Positions 10,461 through 21,139 of a stretch of DNA of 64,000 bases are shown here, piece by piece. Positions within the stretch are counted from its first letter, which is position 1. Each line of letters opens with the position of its first letter. Below the pieces are notes generated by a model. It ran no database searches, was not told the origin of the DNA, and was given only the letters and a program-made list of their open reading frames with translations. Location: positions 76,692,435 through 76,756,434 of the forward strand of contig JALGPY010000006.1 of assembly GCA_023055425.1 (NCBI GenBank). The letters run 5' to 3'. Position numbers and translations under genes: made by a program. This DNA is from Linanthus parryae. Taxonomy: Eukaryota > Streptophyta > Magnoliopsida > Ericales > Polemoniaceae.

Positions 10461-13262
10461 GATGCTAAAAGTAACGGAGAAAAATTGAAAGCACAACATC
10501 GCAACACATATATTACATACTATTAAACATTACAGCACGTTCTCAAGTATGTCATACGTTTCTAGTGCACATTATGGGGACATTATTCATACTATCTTAC
10601 AACTCGTGACATGACATCCTTAATGAGTCTCGTACCCGGCCATGCCATAGTCTTCTTCCTCTAATCCTGTGGTGGGAAAGAAAACGGGAACCGCTGTTTC
10701 TAAAGTCAGCTGAGAATTGCTGAGTAAATAAATACCCTAGCTCGTAAACAGAGGATGAGACATCATTTCATTTCATAGCGAAACATCAGGAGGGCTAAGT
10801 TCGAAAAGTATAAACTTGAGTAACAAAACAAGAACGCAAATAAAACTCTTATTTTTAAAATTCTTCCTTCTTGCTTTATAACGGGGAGTGATATCCCAAT
10901 CTTCTCTTCTTTCGTTTATCAAAGTTCCTTGTCTTCAGAGAATCATATTTTAAGTTTGGGGAAGATCTACTATCACTACGCATCCAAGACCTTAAGTGCC
11001 GGAACCCTTCCAAGACTACTCGCGACCAGAGAGGTGAGTACATGGAGCGACCCGATAGGTTGCGACCGGGTTAAAATAAACGGGTCGGGTGACTGCAGCC
11101 AACCGCGACCATTCTTATATAAAAGCGAATATAACGATCCCCACACAACTCTTTCCACTTTACGTTATATATGGATTAACATTATTCGTGTGATAGTTCA
11201 AGTATAGAAACTTCTTTAACATGTAAAGAAATCACAAAAAAAACATGTAACTCAAAAATATATTTTGAGACGAATATAAAAAATCATAATCTGACACGAA
11301 CAGGAGCTAAGCACGCTAGGATAGACGTATTTACTTAGCTCGATTCAGTAGCGTCAGATCGTCCTAGTCGTTGCTTACGGGTCCGTCACCTACAAATCGG
11401 AGCTTCTTAATCGTCACAATTTTGTGTATAGCTCTACGAGTCTTATTAAGAATCCTATTTAATAAATCTTAGACTAGGCCGAACTCGCGTATTAATTTCT
11501 CAACGTCTCTATATTTGGTTATATTTTCTTATTAGAAAAAATTATTAAATTACTAGTGTATATTTGAAGAGTTATTAAATTTTATGTTTCAAAAGTCTTA
11601 TTTATTTATAGGAGTTGTTTTTATAAAATACTAGTAAAGCTAATGGTTCTATTTTTATGTAAAATAAACATTAAAATTAACGACTAAACAGTATCGGATC
11701 TTTAAGGAAATCACTTCTAAATAATTGCAACGATGCAACAATGTTTATAAGTTAGAAAAAGTCATTTCGTACAAGTATTTGAACAACATATTTGAAAGTT
11801 AAACGATTAAACGCAACGTTTGTTTAGTTTTTAATGAAACATCACTAGTTTAATTTTTAATGAGCGACTCGTATACTGTTTTAACACCCGAATCACTTTT
11901 CCGGGACCGGGACGAAAACTATTAGTTTTATAAAATACTTTTAATCCAAAAATAATATTCTTATTTTTTCGAGTATAATATTACGTTTAGATAACCAAAA
12001 AGTAAATCTTCCAAGTTTACTTTAAAAGACAACAAGTACCCCACCTACTCACAAAGCAGTTCTAAAGAGAGACACCAACTACCTTTTTAGTTTCAGCAAG
12101 TACCACTAGCTCCGCCACTTATTTCAATATAAACTTTCTGAAAATACACTTTCACCCCTTGTTACTTGAACTTCAACTTTCATCAATCAAAGCATGGATT
12201 CAAACATTCAAGATTGGATTTTGACTATATAAAACAACTAATTAGAGGATTTAGAGCATACCTAGGTTAAGAATGGCCGTAATTGATCTAGAAATGATGT
12301 TCTACGGGTTTTCCGTCGGGATGATCGAAGGTGGGTCTCGGCTCCGGCGAGAAAAACTTTCTTGGCTCCGGTTAAGGCCTGTTAAGGACTCCTCAACCCT
12401 CTAGGAAGTGATTGGAATCGAAATAAGGGGGTGGATATCGCTGGGTTGCTCGGACCGAGCTCCTCGCTAGCAAAAATGGTGGCCGACGGTGGTGTTGTTT
12501 TGTTTATTCTTCTTCCTCTGTCTCTTCTTCTCCCGGTGTTACTACTGGGTTAGAAAAGAGAGAGATACAAGAGAGAGACGGAGAAAGGAGAGAAGATGAG
12601 GTGATGGTGCTGGCTTCGGGTCTCTTTCCCGACGACGACAGCGGCGGTGGTGGTGGCTGTGTGGCCTCTTCTAGCTGCTGTTGCTGTTGTTTGGCCTCTG
12701 TTTTTGGACAGTGAAGGGGGTGAAATGGAGTAGAGAGAGACGGCGAGGAGAGCTAAGATTTGTGGAGGTGGTGGTCGCCGAGGGTGTTTGGTGGCGGTGA
12801 CGATGAGGACGGTGAAGATGATAATGATGAAGGTGACAGTGATGAAAGTGATGTTGATGATGAGAGGGATGAGCTGGTTTTATGGAGGCAAAAGTTGAAG
12901 AAGGTGATGATGATGATTGTGGCGGTGGCGGTGATAAAAAATCACCAAAGAAGAGAAGTGTAGTTGTAGAAGATGATGTGATAAAGGTTAAGGTGTGGTT
13001 GGGCACACCAAATGACAAGATCTTTGGGTGTAGCACACACACTAAAGCTCGCGGTGGTCGTACACATGTTAAAAAATTAAAATAAAGAAAACTCTCGCGT
13101 ATGTGTCTACGCATACTTGTTTAATATTTCCTAAAATCTTACGCACATTTCTTAGTTATAAGAATATAATAATTTACCCAAACTCTATTTCATAATTAAA
13201 TTGGTATAACACTTCCTAAATTACTGATTTACCCCTAAAGTTAAACGGGGTATTACACCAAC

Positions 13263-13700
13263 ATAATTAAGGTTAAATCTTCTTCACTCACCAGTTCATC
13301 AAACTTACGTAGCTCAAGCGAAATAGTATTTAACTGATCTTGGTCATATCCAATATGCATACATTCATACATGCAAAGACTGAACTGTCACTGCAGCAGC
13401 ATCAACTTGTTGGTTAGCCACTTCTTCATGTAGAGGCTCTCAAAATTCAACCACAAAGGAGTTCTGGCTCTTGATCTGCGACTTTGGTGATCGCGTCGTG
13501 GATTCCTCTCGCACATAGATGCAAAGCATAGCATGATTGTTGTGTGCTCATTCTCTTTCATCGTCTCATACACAACGATGGATGTATTCGTGCCTTTCTT
13601 GTCGAACGCTAGTGGGAACCAAATACCTTGATGCTTCAACAAAGCACGCATTTTGATCGAACATAGAATGAAGTTGTATTTCTTGGTAAACTACTCAATC
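13263..13700 (-). pseudogene. copia-X gag fragment
   Basis: The minus strand reads MRALLKHQGIW, ENEHTTIMLCFASM and LWLNFESLYMKKWLTNKLMLL (13651-13388). After a frame change it reads DQLNTISLELRKFDELVSEEDLTLIM down to 13263, where the solo LTR interrupts. Reading resumes at 9099 with SLPLSYEDFV. These are the conserved blocks of a Tork-type copia gag (compare LESLYMTKSLT and SLPTSYENFV of copia-1). At least one frameshift and no intact start-to-stop frame. Confidence 0.82.
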
Positions 13701-13875
13701 TTGACCACCAAACGAGAAATCTTTCTTAGCGTAAGCTTGAAAACCCTGGCGCCAAAAACCTGCTTTTGTTGCTCCGCTAAAATCGTGAAACCGTGCTGTG
13801 AGTGCTCCACCTGGATTATGAAAACCTAGCTAATAGCTTCACCTGGATCGTGAAACGCTAGCTCTTTAAACCTTT

Positions 13876-14275
13876 TTATAACGAGACAAGAAGGATAAGA
13901 CAAAAAAACAAATATCAAGACATATACATTTAATGTGGTTCAGATCACGTTAGCTACGTACACGGCAGAAACCCATATATGTATTACTCTGTGGAGGAAC
14001 AATACTGATTACACCATACTAAAATAAGTAAAACATGTTGGCCTATATATGGAATGGCTTAAAACTCTAATCTAGCTGCCTCAAAACATGCAGCAGGCCA
14101 TGTGAGAGCATGATCACAATAGTCTAATCACATGATCAGAATGTGAGAAGATGAACCATTTGTGGTCGCACGATCACACAACCCAGGTTTTTCACTAACA
14201 CTTGAGATCGCACGATCTTCTTCTTAGATCGCACGTTCTCAACTCCATACTTGTTTTCTTCAATTAACTTAAATC
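13876..14275 (-). repeat. 5' LTR of copia-X (upper boundary approximate)
   Basis: Paired with the block at 8748-9058. It contains GTGGTCGCACGATCAC and GAGATCGCACGATCTT motifs in the U3 and an accacattaaat-like U5 segment on the minus strand, common in Tork-type copia LTRs. The start dinucleotide on the outer side was not identified. Confidence 0.62.
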
Positions 14276-14532
14276 ATATTCGAAAGATAATTATTGAGAT
14301 TGCATTTCTCAAATATCTCGAGACTGTGAAAATATTACTCTTTTCTTTAAGATGCATAGAATTCATAAAAATGTTTCCTTACTTAGTGTTCTTTAAGTCA
14401 CAAAAATGATTTTTTTTGCATAAATTGGCTTGCCTTCAAAATAGATGTCGTCTTATCAATTGTTACATACTATTTTACTTTATTTCCCACCATATTGATT
14501 TTTATATTCAATTTTTTACTCCTCAAGCAAAA
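14276..14532. other. Spacer between copia-X and copia-2
   Basis: AT-rich DNA with no recognised feature. The last five bases before the copia-2 LTR are caaaa, close to the taaaa that follows its far LTR. Confidence 0.5.
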
Positions 14533-14806
14533 ATTATTAGATAATATGTTTGTTTATGGGGTTTTTAGTGCCAGCTTCACAGAGTCTAGGGATTGAAAAT
14601 ACTTGTACTCCAGTGTCATCCTTGGAAGGTGGAATTAAATTATTGGTCCATTTAGTTTTTCTGTTATGACATGTAGTTACACCGGTATACAACTCAGGCC
14701 CCTTCTCCTTCCTCTATAACATTCTTTTTCTGCACTTTGAGGAAATGACACTTTCCCTCCCTCTTTTGTTTCTTCTTTGAATATGCGAGTTATTGTTTTT
14801 CTGATA
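14533..14806 (+). repeat. 5' LTR of copia-2
   Basis: Matches the right LTR along its length (shared blocks such as actgcagtgtcatcctt / actccagtgtcatcctt and ctttttctgatat). The expected TG start has mutated to AT. It is immediately followed by the initiator-Met type primer site at 14807. Confidence 0.85.
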
Positions 14807-14935
14807 TGGTATGAGAGAAATTAGATTCTTGCGGTTATAATTCAGACTTCTTTGAGATTTTTACGTTCTTGCATTTCCTTCTCTCTTTTTGGGTCCTCAT
14901 TTCTAGGGTTTGAAGTATTTCGACCACAAGCACAA

Positions 14936-15850
14936 TGTCTTCGACGACTTCTGGTGCTCAGGCGGTGGTGCTTGATCAGTCTTCGCCTTATTATCTGACC
15001 AATTCTGATAATCCAGGTATTAGTCTGGTTATTTATCTCTTAACATGTGATCAGTTCAACCATGGTTTCTATCCATGAATCTTGCTCTTGAGGCAAAGAA
15101 CAAATTGGATATTTTTTGTGGTTTATGGATTAATCCTTCACCACTTCATCCTCTGTATGCCCTCCGAAAACATTGTGATAGTATGGTTATCTCTTGGTTG
15201 CAAAACTCAATCTCTAAGGAAATGGCCTCAAGTTTTGGTTATTCCGCAACCTCTCATGAAATTGGGAAGGATCTAATCAAACGCTTTTCTCAAAAGAACC
15301 GACCATGAATCTATCAATGAAATAAGGCCGTAGCTTGTTTGAAACAAAGATGCCATGTATGTTTCAATGCATTTTCCTAAACTAAGAGGTTTATGTGAAG
15401 AATTGAGAAATCATAAGGTTGGTGCTATGTGTCCGTGTGGTGGTTTTAGTAATTATACTTGCCATGTTCTTCATAGTCTCTTGCTGGAGCAACATGTGGA
15501 TTTGGTTATACAATTTCTGATAGGGATTTATGATGGCTATACTGCTATGAGAGAACAAATTATGTTAACTGAGCCAGTTCTCCGATGAAAGGTTCTACAG
15601 TAAGAGAAGCAAAAGGAGATCAATTTAGGTTCTCAAGCAGAATAGATGGCAATGTTTTCACCAACTTCTGATTCTTATGGGTTTGTTTCTAATTCTAATT
15701 ATAATCAAGCTAATGCAGCTTATGTGCCACATTCTATTGCTTAGTACAGTAACATACCTAAGCATGTGTTCTATCATTGTAGTGGAACTGGCCATATCAA
15801 AGAAAAATGATGGAAGTTTAATGGCTATCCTCTAGGTTTTAAGGAAAAGT
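14936..15850 (+). pseudogene. copia-2 gag remnant
   Basis: ATG at 14936 opens MSSTTSGAQAVVLDQSSPYYLTNSDNPG, the typical N-terminus of RE1-like copia gag. It then continues in shifting frames through AKNKLDIFCGLW, WLQNSISKEMASS, and IGKDLIKRFSQKN, with LRGLCEELRNHKVG and CPCGGF after it. A zinc knuckle plus the GYPLGF signature lies near 15770-15845 (FYHCSGTGHIKEK). Its first Cys is lost and its last Cys falls at a stop codon. There are several in-frame stops (for example after KNRP at 15306), so it is non-functional. Confidence 0.78.
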
Positions 15851-16079
15851 ATTGTGCATCTGTGACATCTAAACACTACCAGGAAGTAAATCATCATTCA
15901 CAAGATCATAATGTTAATGCTTCATCTTCTATAAACCCATATTCTTTTAGTTTTCTGATCACTCAAATAGAGTGTTAACAAGTTATGCAATATTGCTTCA
16001 CGGTACTCCTTTATGGATGGTTTGTTTAACTCATTCTATTTTCGGTCTGATATTGATTTCAACCATGTGTTGTCTAATT

Positions 16080-16338
16080 CCTGAATTATAGAAATTTGGG
16101 CTACAAATCATATGTTCCATGATATGTCACTGTTTCAATCATATACGCCATTAGATAATACGTATGTGCATTTTCGTAATGGTAATATATCACAGTGGCT
16201 CATAGGGGTAGTAAACTCATGACTTCTTTATGTCCGGACAAGGTTTTGCATGTTCCTACTTTTCAGTTAAACCTCTTGTCTATACCTCAACTGGAACAGT
16301 CTCTTCATTGGGAGTTTCTTTGTGAGGTCAATGGTTGT
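16080..16338 (+). pseudogene. copia-2 protease / GAG-pre-integrase fragment (left of the TRIM)
   Basis: Reads IWATNHMFHDMSLFQSYTPL, which is the post-catalytic protease region (relatives: DSGATNHMCHD; the Asp-Ser-Gly is degraded here). It then reads DKVLHVPTFQLNLLSIPQLEQSL, the linker before GAG-pre-integrase. The TRIM interrupts at 16339, and a short continuation is seen at 16772-16874. Confidence 0.72.
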
Positions 16339-16766
16339 TGCAACAACCCGAGCAGATTACTATCCAACAACTTCTTTATCCATACCAATGGATAAAAATG
16401 CTTAACCCTTGAAGGTGCTAGTAGTAATCCACCAGATTTACTATATACCACACATTTAATAAACAATATTTCGATGTGGGACGGGTTATTACAGTCCCCC
16501 ACATTATATACTCGACGTTCTTGTCGACTGTGCACAGTCACGTAATCCCTTGGCTGGCGGCGCACCACCACGGAGCCCTTGCGGGGACCAGGATTGGTTG
16601 TGATACCATTTGTAAAGACCCGAGCTGATTACTGTCTAGTAAACTTCTTTACCCATACCATTGGATAAAAATGCTTAAGCCTTGAAGGTCGTAGTAGAAA
16701 TCCACAAGATTTACTATATACCACACATCTAATCCTCAATATCTCGACGTGGGACGGGATATTACA
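16339..16766 (-). mobile_element. TRIM (terminal-repeat retrotransposon in miniature), 428 bp, complete
   Basis: Two near-identical LTRs, 16339-16493 (155 bp) and 16611-16766 (156 bp), start TGTAAT and end with TG/CA termini on the minus strand. They enclose a 117-bp interior. On the minus strand the interior begins two bases after the LTR with TGGTATCA (16601-16608), an initiator-Met primer site, and ends with the polypurine tract GTGGGGGAC (16494-16502). The 5-bp duplication GTTGT lies at 16334-16338 and 16767-16771. No coding capacity. It sits inside copia-2 pol and therefore post-dates it. Confidence 0.95.
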
Positions 16767-16874
16767 GTTGTACATCAGTGAGCATGGTACCTCTAATGAT
16801 TTGGGCAATGGTGTGAAGACAAATGGTTTAAGCTTGTATCTCCATCTTCCTCCATGTCTCTTGCTAGTACTGTT

Positions 16875-18352
16875 GGTTGGGGTAGATGCCCTAGAGACAA
16901 TCTATTTTAGTGTGAACATTGTTTTGGCTAGAATATTCAATTTATTAGATATGGAGATATTAATAAAATTAAGTCTTTAAATTACAATTGTTGTTATGTT
17001 AAATTATCTCTAGTCAATTATATTGGTTAATAGGACAATCACTATGCATAGAGACTAGTATGTGGGCAGATTGATATAGAGATATCAAGTCTAACACATG
17101 GGTATGTATTAGGAGTAATAGCATACAGGATTGACCCACCACGAGAAGGCTACATGGGAGTTACGTGAATGTCACAAGTTCTTCTCGTATTGACAATGGT
17201 GTTGTAGTCCTTTGACTTGAAGTCATTGGATACCCTAGTTGTGAATTATCGTCTTTTGATATCATCAAACGTTAAACCTTAACTGGGTTAGTATAAAGGC
17301 GGTAATCGGACATGATATAAATCAAGCTGAGAGATGGTAGTGATGTAGAGATGACTTGTCCCTCCCACATAACGGGAGCATGTATCTGCGGCGAGTCGAT
17401 GGGTAGTACTTATAAATGCCTAGCCAGGCTCAGGTAAATCGATATACAATATTGATGTGTTCATATAAGTCTATTCCCAAGATCGAGAAACTATGAATTC
17501 GATATACAAGCGTGACATCTATGTCTCGTGTCCAATCCGGCTATTGTGACAAATGTACGATACAACACGGTAACATTTGTCACAGAGGTTTTTCAGATCA
17601 CAGACTATTCCTATTAGTTGAGTAGCGTTGATGTGTTGCTAGACACCGCTCATTGTTTGTAATTGTTACTGCCAATGGAATGGGAACCTGCAGGGTCACA
17701 CACCTAACTAATTAGACTGGATATAGATGCTAATTAACAGGAAAAGAATCAAGGATCAAAGTGAAACAACGTGCATATTTGGTTGGACTACATAGCAAGT
17801 ACTAAACTACTACTTAATCCAAGCATGGATCAGATTAGTATTGGACTAATCCAAGTATTGATCGAATTAGTATCAGACTAATCCAAGTATGAATCGGATT
17901 ATTATGGACTAGATTAGTATTGGACTAATCCAAGTAAGATTCGGATTAGTAGTGGGGCAGTTTTGTAATTAATAAAGATTTATTAATTATAAAAGGCTAG
18001 TCCAGCACTAATATTCATTAGATGGAATAATTAGAGCAAGAGATGAGAAACCAAGAAGAGGCCGAACCCCTCCTTGGTCGACGGCAAGAGGCGCCCCTCC
18101 CTTCCTCTTCCTCCATTGTTGCACAAGCTTGATTGGATCAAGCCTCCTGATTACTTCCTTCTTCTACACTGCTACTACAAATAGTAGAAGGAGTTATAGT
18201 TGGAGATACTACAATGTGGATATCTACAGAGGCGTGGAAATCAATTCTACGCAATGATTAGTCAGATTAACTGGGTAAGCTTATCTCTTTTATCACGTTA
18301 TGAACATACTTTTTTTGTATTTAGGCTGCGTAACCTGCTTCAAAACCCTACA
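16875..18352 (+). mobile_element. Solo LTR of an Angela/BARE-like copia element
   Basis: Starts GTTGGGGTAGATGCCCTAGAG and ends CTTCAAAACCCTACA, matching the termini of the Angela elements at 20007-28010 and 34245-58921 with similar internal order. It is clearly diverged from both, so it is a different subfamily or older. There is no internal region on either side: copia-2 pol resumes directly at 18353 (LWSFAHPFG, corresponding to LWH..LGHP). A clean 5-bp duplication is not visible (ctgtt versus ttttt). It holds a tandem GACTAATCC repeat at 17818-17965. Confidence 0.83.
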
Positions 18353-20006
18353 TTTTTGTGGTCATTCGCACATCCATTTGGCTTAACATATTTGGTCATC
18401 CATCAGATGTCATGTTTTAGTCCTTGGTCAAACAATTCAATCATACATGGTTTTCTCTGCAACCTTATTTGGTATGTCCTCAAGATATACAAAGAAAACT
18501 TAGTTATTCTTCTCGGGGACACACGCCGCCTATTTTGTTTCACCTCATTTATGTGGACACTTGGGGTCCTCACATAGTACCAAATTATGATGGCTATAGG
18601 TATTTTCTGACAATTGTTGAAGATCACTATTGAGTCACTTGGGTGTAACTCATGGTGAATAAATATGATGCTGCTGCTATACTGCAAAATTTATGTGCTA
18701 TGGTGACTACACAGTTCAACAAAAGGTTCTTAAAGTCGGAAGTGGTCAAGCACCATAACTCAAACTTATAGAGTATTTTGCGAGTCATGGAATTCTTCAT
18801 TAGTTCAGCTGCATAGAGACACTTGAGTATAACTCTGTAGTTTAAAAGATACACCAGCATCTATTGAATGTTTCTAGGGCTCTTATTTAATCCTCTTTAC
18901 CATTGAATTTTGGGGGTGACTGTGTTATAAATGCTGCTTATCTAATTAACTGGTTACCCACTAAAGTACTTGCCGATAAATCTCCTTATGAAGTCATGTT
19001 CAAAGAGGTGCCTGATTACTCTCTCTATAGGTCCTTTAGCTGTCAGTTTTATGTCTCCACTTTAACTCATGGGAGAACCAAAATTGACAACTGAGCAAAT
19101 ATTTGTGTCTTTCTTGATTATGTATATTGGATAAAAGGATATAAGGTTTATGCTATAGATACTGATGCAATTATATTTTCTCTAAATGTGGTGTTCAATG
19201 AAGAGGAATTTGCATTTGCCTCAAAATCATATGTACCAAATGCTTTTTTCAAAGATTTTGTGTTGGTCTATTGTATTTCCTAATGTTGAAGCTACAATCT
19301 CATTTCATGATTCTTCTCTTATGGCCATTCACTCTCACACCAGTTCTCCAGTTTTGGATGGGCACGATGTGGTTTCAGGTAATGTACATAGAGGGAGACT
19401 ATCGAGACATCTTTCCCTGCACCACCAATTTCATGCAATCAAGTAGGGTTATCAAGCAGCCTTCTCATTTGAAATATTATGTAGTCAATGTACCAAACTT
19501 GGGGTCTACTTCCACTGCTCATTCTTCGTTCAGTATTCATTATAAGCATTTTGTAGCACAAGGTCAGAGTGTCAAAGAACCAAACACTTATCAAGAGGCT
19601 TCTAAATATCCATTTTGGGTCAAATATATGGATGTATAATTATCACCTTGGAGGAAAATAGTACATGGATAGTCGCCAAATTGCCATAAGGACATGATGT
19701 TGTGGGATGTAGATGGGTATATAAAGTTAAACACAAAGCGGATGACAGTATAGAAAGGTATGAAGCCAGATTGGTCATCAAGTGGTACACACAAACATAA
19801 GGTATAGATTACACATACACCTTTTCTCAAGTTCCTAAATTACCTACTTTGAAGAGTCTATTAGCTCTAGCCTCTGCATAATTGGCATATACTTCAAATG
19901 GATGTCAATAATGCATTTCTGCGTGATGATTTATAGAAGAGTTATATATGGCTATTCCACTAGGGTAAAAGCCCTATGATTGAGTCATCACGACACTGGT
20001 ACTATG
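18353..20006 (+). pseudogene. copia-2 integrase and 5' half of reverse transcriptase
   Basis: In broken frames: LWSFAHPFG (zinc/pre-integrase), VDTWGPHIVPNYDGYRYFLTIV (integrase core, first Asp kept), NFGGDCVINAAYLINWLPTKVLADKSPYEVMF, SRSFSCQFYVST-type capsid-proximal part, then RT start GHDVVGCRWVYKVKHKADD and LKSLLALAS, MDVNNAFLRDDL. The second integrase Asp region is degraded. The Angela element interrupts at 20007 within RHWYYV; the matching half is at 28016. Confidence 0.78.
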
Positions 20007-21139
20007 TGTTGGAAAAGATGCCTTAGAGGCAATCTAGTTTAGTATGAATTGATTTGTGGCTAGAAAATTCATTTATTATTTATTGGATATTTAATATAAT
20101 GAAGTCCTTAGATTTACAATTGTGATGTTTATCTTAAATATCCCTAGTCCAGTATAATGATTAATGGGACAATCATCTATAGACTAGTATGGGGTTGGAT
20201 TGATATGTAGATATCATGATCCAAACACAGGTGTGCATTAAGGGTAATGGCGCACTGGATTGACCCATCTCGAAGAAGGCTACATACACGTTATGTTAAG
20301 TCACAAGTTCTTCTCGCGGTGCAATGGTATTGTCATCCTTAGACTTGAAGTCGCTAGATATTCTAGTTGTGGATTATTGTGATTTTGGTAGCGTTAAACG
20401 CTACACCGTAACTGGGTAGTTATAAAGGCGTGTACCGGATACAATAAGAATCAAGCTTAGAGATCAAAGTGGACGTAGATAGAATTTGTCCCTCCCACAT
20501 AACGGGAGAAAATATCCTAGGCCACTCGAGGGATAGTGCTTATAGAATGTCTTGCCAAACTCAAATAAATCAATATGGGATATTGATGTTATTTTCACGA
20601 ATAAGGCTATTCCCATGGATCGAGAAACTGTGGATTGGATACACAAGTGTGACTTGTATGTCTCGTGTCCAATCCGGATATAGAGACAAAGTGATGAGAC
20701 AATTACTTGTACAAAGGTTGTCAAGATGACTATTCTATTAGTTGGCTAGAGTGGATATTTTGCTAGAAACCGCTCCATATTAGCAAATTGTTGCTACCAA
20801 CTAGATAGAACCTATGGGTTCACACGCTATATAGAGTTGAGCTAGATTTGGGAATTAATTAATTGGATTAATTAATTAGAAGGATCACTTCGCAATACAT
20901 TGCAAACTTAGTAGGGACTAATTTGCAAGAAAGGGACTAAATTGAATTCTAGTAGGACTAGAATAGGTCCTTTAGGTAGTTGGCAGGGATTTGTTGGACT
21001 ATATAAAGGACACTCCTTCCTTCCTTCCCACACTTATGTCATAATTGATCATAACTTGAGTGGGAGTGAACAAAAAGGATAGAGCAAGCAAACAAAGAGG
21101 GATCCGTCGCCCCCTTTGCCGCTGCCCATCCCCGTCGGC
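20007..21139 (+). repeat. 5' LTR of Angela-A, 3'-truncated
   Basis: Collinear with 26591 onward until CCCGTCGGC at about 21139. It then jumps to sequence matching the untranslated leader of the related element Angela-B (segment ending gaattagtgagtttga). The last part of the LTR, the primer-binding site and the first part of the leader are missing in one deletion. Confidence 0.85.

Larger units (their letters stand above)
9100..13257 (-). mobile_element. Solo LTR of a Ty3 chromovirus-like (Tekay/Retand type) element
   Basis: Read on the minus strand it starts TGTAATACCCCG (13257 downward) and ends GGGTTGTTGCA (at 9100). The 5-bp duplication CCAAC is present at 9095-9099 and again at 13258-13262, directly flanking. 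After removing the CACTA insertion and its 3-bp duplication the LTR is about 2.84 kb. It contains low-complexity (GAT)n-like and pyrimidine-rich stretches around 12480-12960 and no coding domains. The long LTR with a TGTAATACCCC start is typical of Tekay-like chromoviruses; no internal region remains, so this is a recombination product. Confidence 0.85.
8748..14275 (-). mobile_element. Remnant copia element copia-X (Tork-like), internally deleted and interrupted
   Basis: Two related blocks (about 8748-9058 and 13876-14275) show minus-strand U3/R/U5 character: GATCGCACGATCT motifs, then a stretch read on the minus strand as ending in CTCGTTATAA. Between them lies a minus-strand copia gag piece (13263-13700), which continues across the later solo-LTR insertion at 9060-9099 (SLPLSYEDFV) and then runs directly into the left LTR block. 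So protease and pol were deleted before or after insertion. A degenerate initiator-Met primer site may lie next to the right LTR (about 13860-13875). The outer boundary above 14275 is not clear. Confidence 0.75.

Noticed and set aside
12671..13114. 147-codon minus-strand ORF
   Set aside because: Ser/His/Pro low-complexity translation of GAT-like simple sequence inside the Ty3 solo LTR; no domain.
8748..14275. Reading the two 8748/13876 blocks as LTRs of a complete element
   Set aside because: Between them only a gag piece of that element remains, and gag runs straight into the left block, so it is called a deleted remnant with approximate ends.
16871..18357. Exact 5-bp duplication around the Angela-type solo LTR
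   Set aside because: Candidates ctgtt and ttttt do not match well; the solo LTR is supported by its termini and by the resumption of copia-2 pol, not by a duplication.
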